Shown: positions 12,749 to 14,162 of the stretch, piece after piece | Numbering within the stretch: the stretch's first letter is position 1 | Layout: each line of letters starts with the position of its first letter | Assembly (NCBI GenBank): GCA_016839345.1 | Contig: JAEOUL010000262.1 | Coordinates: forward strand, 1 to 14,162 | Length of the DNA stretch: 14,162 nucleotides | Source: Candidatus Thorarchaeota archaeon | GTDB lineage: Archaea; Asgardarchaeota; Thorarchaeia; Thorarchaeales; Thorarchaeaceae | Direction: 5' to 3' | Program-made: the position numbers and the translations under genes | Notes under the pieces: generated by a model | Told to the model about the DNA's origin: nothing | Databases searched by the model: none | Seen by the model: only the letters and a program-made list of their open reading frames with translations

Positions 12749-12961
12749 TGACTATCGCCAGTGGAGAGTTTCTGGACCTCCGCTTATGTACATTATTGAT
12801 TCTCTCCTTTCTATCAATACCTAACCCGCAAGGCGTTACGTTAAACTAAACTCCTATTATAGGACCTGCAAGTTCTCTCAAAGTCTGTCAATGGGCTTCT
12901 CAACACTTTATGTCCAGAAGAGTTTGTCAGAAGCGCAGAAGACAGTGTAGAACCTATTGAG
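12749..12961. promoter_or_regulatory. Divergent region between flavodoxin and carboxypeptidase
   Basis: No gene is visible. TCCTAT (12852-12857) and ATAGGA (12859-12864) form a 13-base palindrome with a TATA-like core; a further TATA-like tttatg lies at about 12907-12912 and is better spaced for the GTG start at 12962. Assignment of either as the promoter is tentative. Confidence 0.32.
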
Positions 12962-14162
12962 GTGAACAAAATCACATCCTCCAAAACTAAGATACTGCTT
13001 TTCACACTGATTTTGACTATTATCTTAGCTCCAATACAAGTGATGGCTACAGGAACGCCGGAAGCCGGTCCAATCATTGAGAAGGTGACCACCCCCTCGG
13101 TGACAAGAACTTGGAGTGCAATCTCTCTGCTATATGACAACCAATTCCATGATCCTGCAGAGCTGAATGAAGAGATTGAGAATATTCATACTTCTGTACC
13201 CGAGCTTGTCGACCTTGAGGTGATTGGTGAGAGTTATGAAGGGAGAAACCTCACGTGTCTTCGTATCACAAATGAACAGAACACTGCTCAAAAAGCAAAG
13301 ACCCTAGTGGTTGCACAACATCACGGGCGCGAACAGATTACAGTCGAAATGGCTCTTCGATTCATTCTTCATCTACTCAATGGGTATGGAGTCGATGATA
13401 CTATCACAGAATATGTTGATACACAAGAGATTTTCGTAATCCCAACTCTCAATCCAGATGCTCTTGAAATCGTTGTCAACCAAGGAAATCATTGGCTAAG
13501 GAAGAATCTAAGGCCGTACGACAATGATGGTGATGATTTGTTTTCTGAGGATGATGTTGAGGATGAAGATGGTGACGGATGGATTTCTAATTTCCTTGTG
13601 TACGAAAAAGAATATTCATCAGAAGTTCCTCACCTTTATGACTACGACTGGGAGTACTGGGAGGGATTTGATAATGATGGTGATGGTTTGACGAATGAGG
13701 ATGAGGTAGGACTAGTTGACCTCAATCGGAACTATGCCTCATTCTGGGGTCTTAACGACCCCGACTTACTTGATCCTATAACACAGATCTACTGCGGAGA
13801 AGAACCATTCTCAGAGCCAGAAACCCAAGCTTTCCGTGACTTTGCGCTGAATCATCGCTTTGCCATGGCATACTCACTGCATTCCGGAATCAATGCGACC
13901 TATTTTCCCACCGATGCAAATGAAGACTGGACTGAATCTATCCTCTATTATCAGATATACTCAGATTTTGGAAGTATCCTACCAAATAGCTTCAATGACT
14001 ATCTTAGCTATATGACATCAGAAATGTCACAGGAAGCTGCTTTGAGTGGCGGCTGGGCAGAATGGATGTACTATGAGCAAGGCACCACTGTGCCCATCAC
14101 ATTCGAAGTATATCACAATGGGTCAGTTGACGAAGAAGAAGCTCATGTAATCATTGAGAATA
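12962..14162 (+). CDS. Secreted M14 zinc carboxypeptidase (3' end missing)
   Basis: The first 400 residues of an exported metallocarboxypeptidase; the gene continues beyond the window. A signal peptide (1-29, hydrophobic core 11-25, likely cleavage after VMA) precedes the M14 domain. Zinc ligands are H121 and E124 in HHGRE and H307 in YSLHSG. The substrate-binding DLNRNY is at 253-258, and the catalytic glutamate is probably E382 in PITFEVYH, so the active site is complete. Acidic DxDGD loops sit between residues 187 and 248 (DNDGDD, DEDGDG, DNDGDGLTNEDE), likely binding calcium outside the cell. GTG at 12962 is the only in-frame start after the TAG at 12860. It probably removes C-terminal residues from external peptides. 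Confidence 0.9.
   Translation, partial: MNKITSSKTKILLFTLILTIILAPIQVMATGTPEAGPIIEKVTTPSVTRTWSAISLLYDNQFHDPAELNEEIENIHTSVPELVDLEVIGESYEGRNLTCLRITNEQNTAQKAKTLVVAQHHGREQITVEMALRFILHLLNGYGVDDTITEYVDTQEIFVIPTLNPDALEIVVNQGNHWLRKNLRPYDNDGDDLFSEDDVEDEDGDGWISNFLVYEKEYSSEVPHLYDYDWEYWEGFDNDGDGLTNEDEVGLVDLNRNYASFWGLNDPDLLDPITQIYCGEEPFSEPETQAFRDFALNHRFAMAYSLHSGINATYFPTDANEDWTESILYYQIYSDFGSILPNSFNDYLSYMTSEMSQEAALSGGWAEWMYYEQGTTVPITFEVYHNGSVDEEEAHVIIEN

Noticed and set aside
12841..13140. A 99-codon leftward ORF over the start of the carboxypeptidase
   Set aside because: It is antisense to a signal peptide and M14 domain with complete motifs; no family features seen.

Overview
The window looks like a piece of an Asgard archaeal chromosome, most likely from a Thorarchaeota-type lineage. 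The main reason is a tandem pair of small profilin-like proteins at the left end; profilin homologues are a hallmark of Asgard archaea. TATA-box promoters, TrmB-type and winged-helix regulators, an archaeal resolvase-like endonuclease family and Shine-Dalgarno motifs of the GGTGA/GGAGG type also indicate an archaeon. Base composition is moderate, and I see no insertion sequence, tRNA, rRNA or CRISPR array. The lineage is an inference from gene content, not from a marker phylogeny.

Layout, left to right. Two profilin-like genes run rightwards (107-493 and 567-941), with a strong RNA hairpin between them. A winged-helix regulator runs leftwards (952-1707). A 700-base stretch follows that ordinary gene calling leaves empty. 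It holds three AT-rich palindromes, a strong TATA promoter, three very small ORFs of 35, 29 and 38 codons in one reading frame, and a cluster of perfect hairpins ending in a terminator-like structure. Next come a zinc-finger methyltransferase (2419-3210), a TrmB-family regulator (3308-4141) and a 91-residue winged-helix protein (4211-4486), all leftwards.

Divergent from these is a tight three-gene ABC-2 export operon (4585-7857): one ATPase and two paralogous permeases. It meets an MFS transporter head-on (7850-8968). The right third holds an NfeD-like membrane protein, an M42 metallopeptidase, a membrane-anchored Holliday-junction-resolvase-like endonuclease, a cysteine-rich thioredoxin-fold protein, a membrane protein with a Pro/Glu-rich tail, a flavodoxin, and the start of a secreted M14 zinc carboxypeptidase that runs off the window.

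The clearest functional module is the exporter with its two adjacent regulators and inverted repeats in the shared control region. The two profilins suggest part of an actin-regulating system. The least explained region is 1850-2380. I regard the in-frame micro-ORF array with its structured RNA as the best candidate for something undescribed, with the caveat that no homology search could be run.
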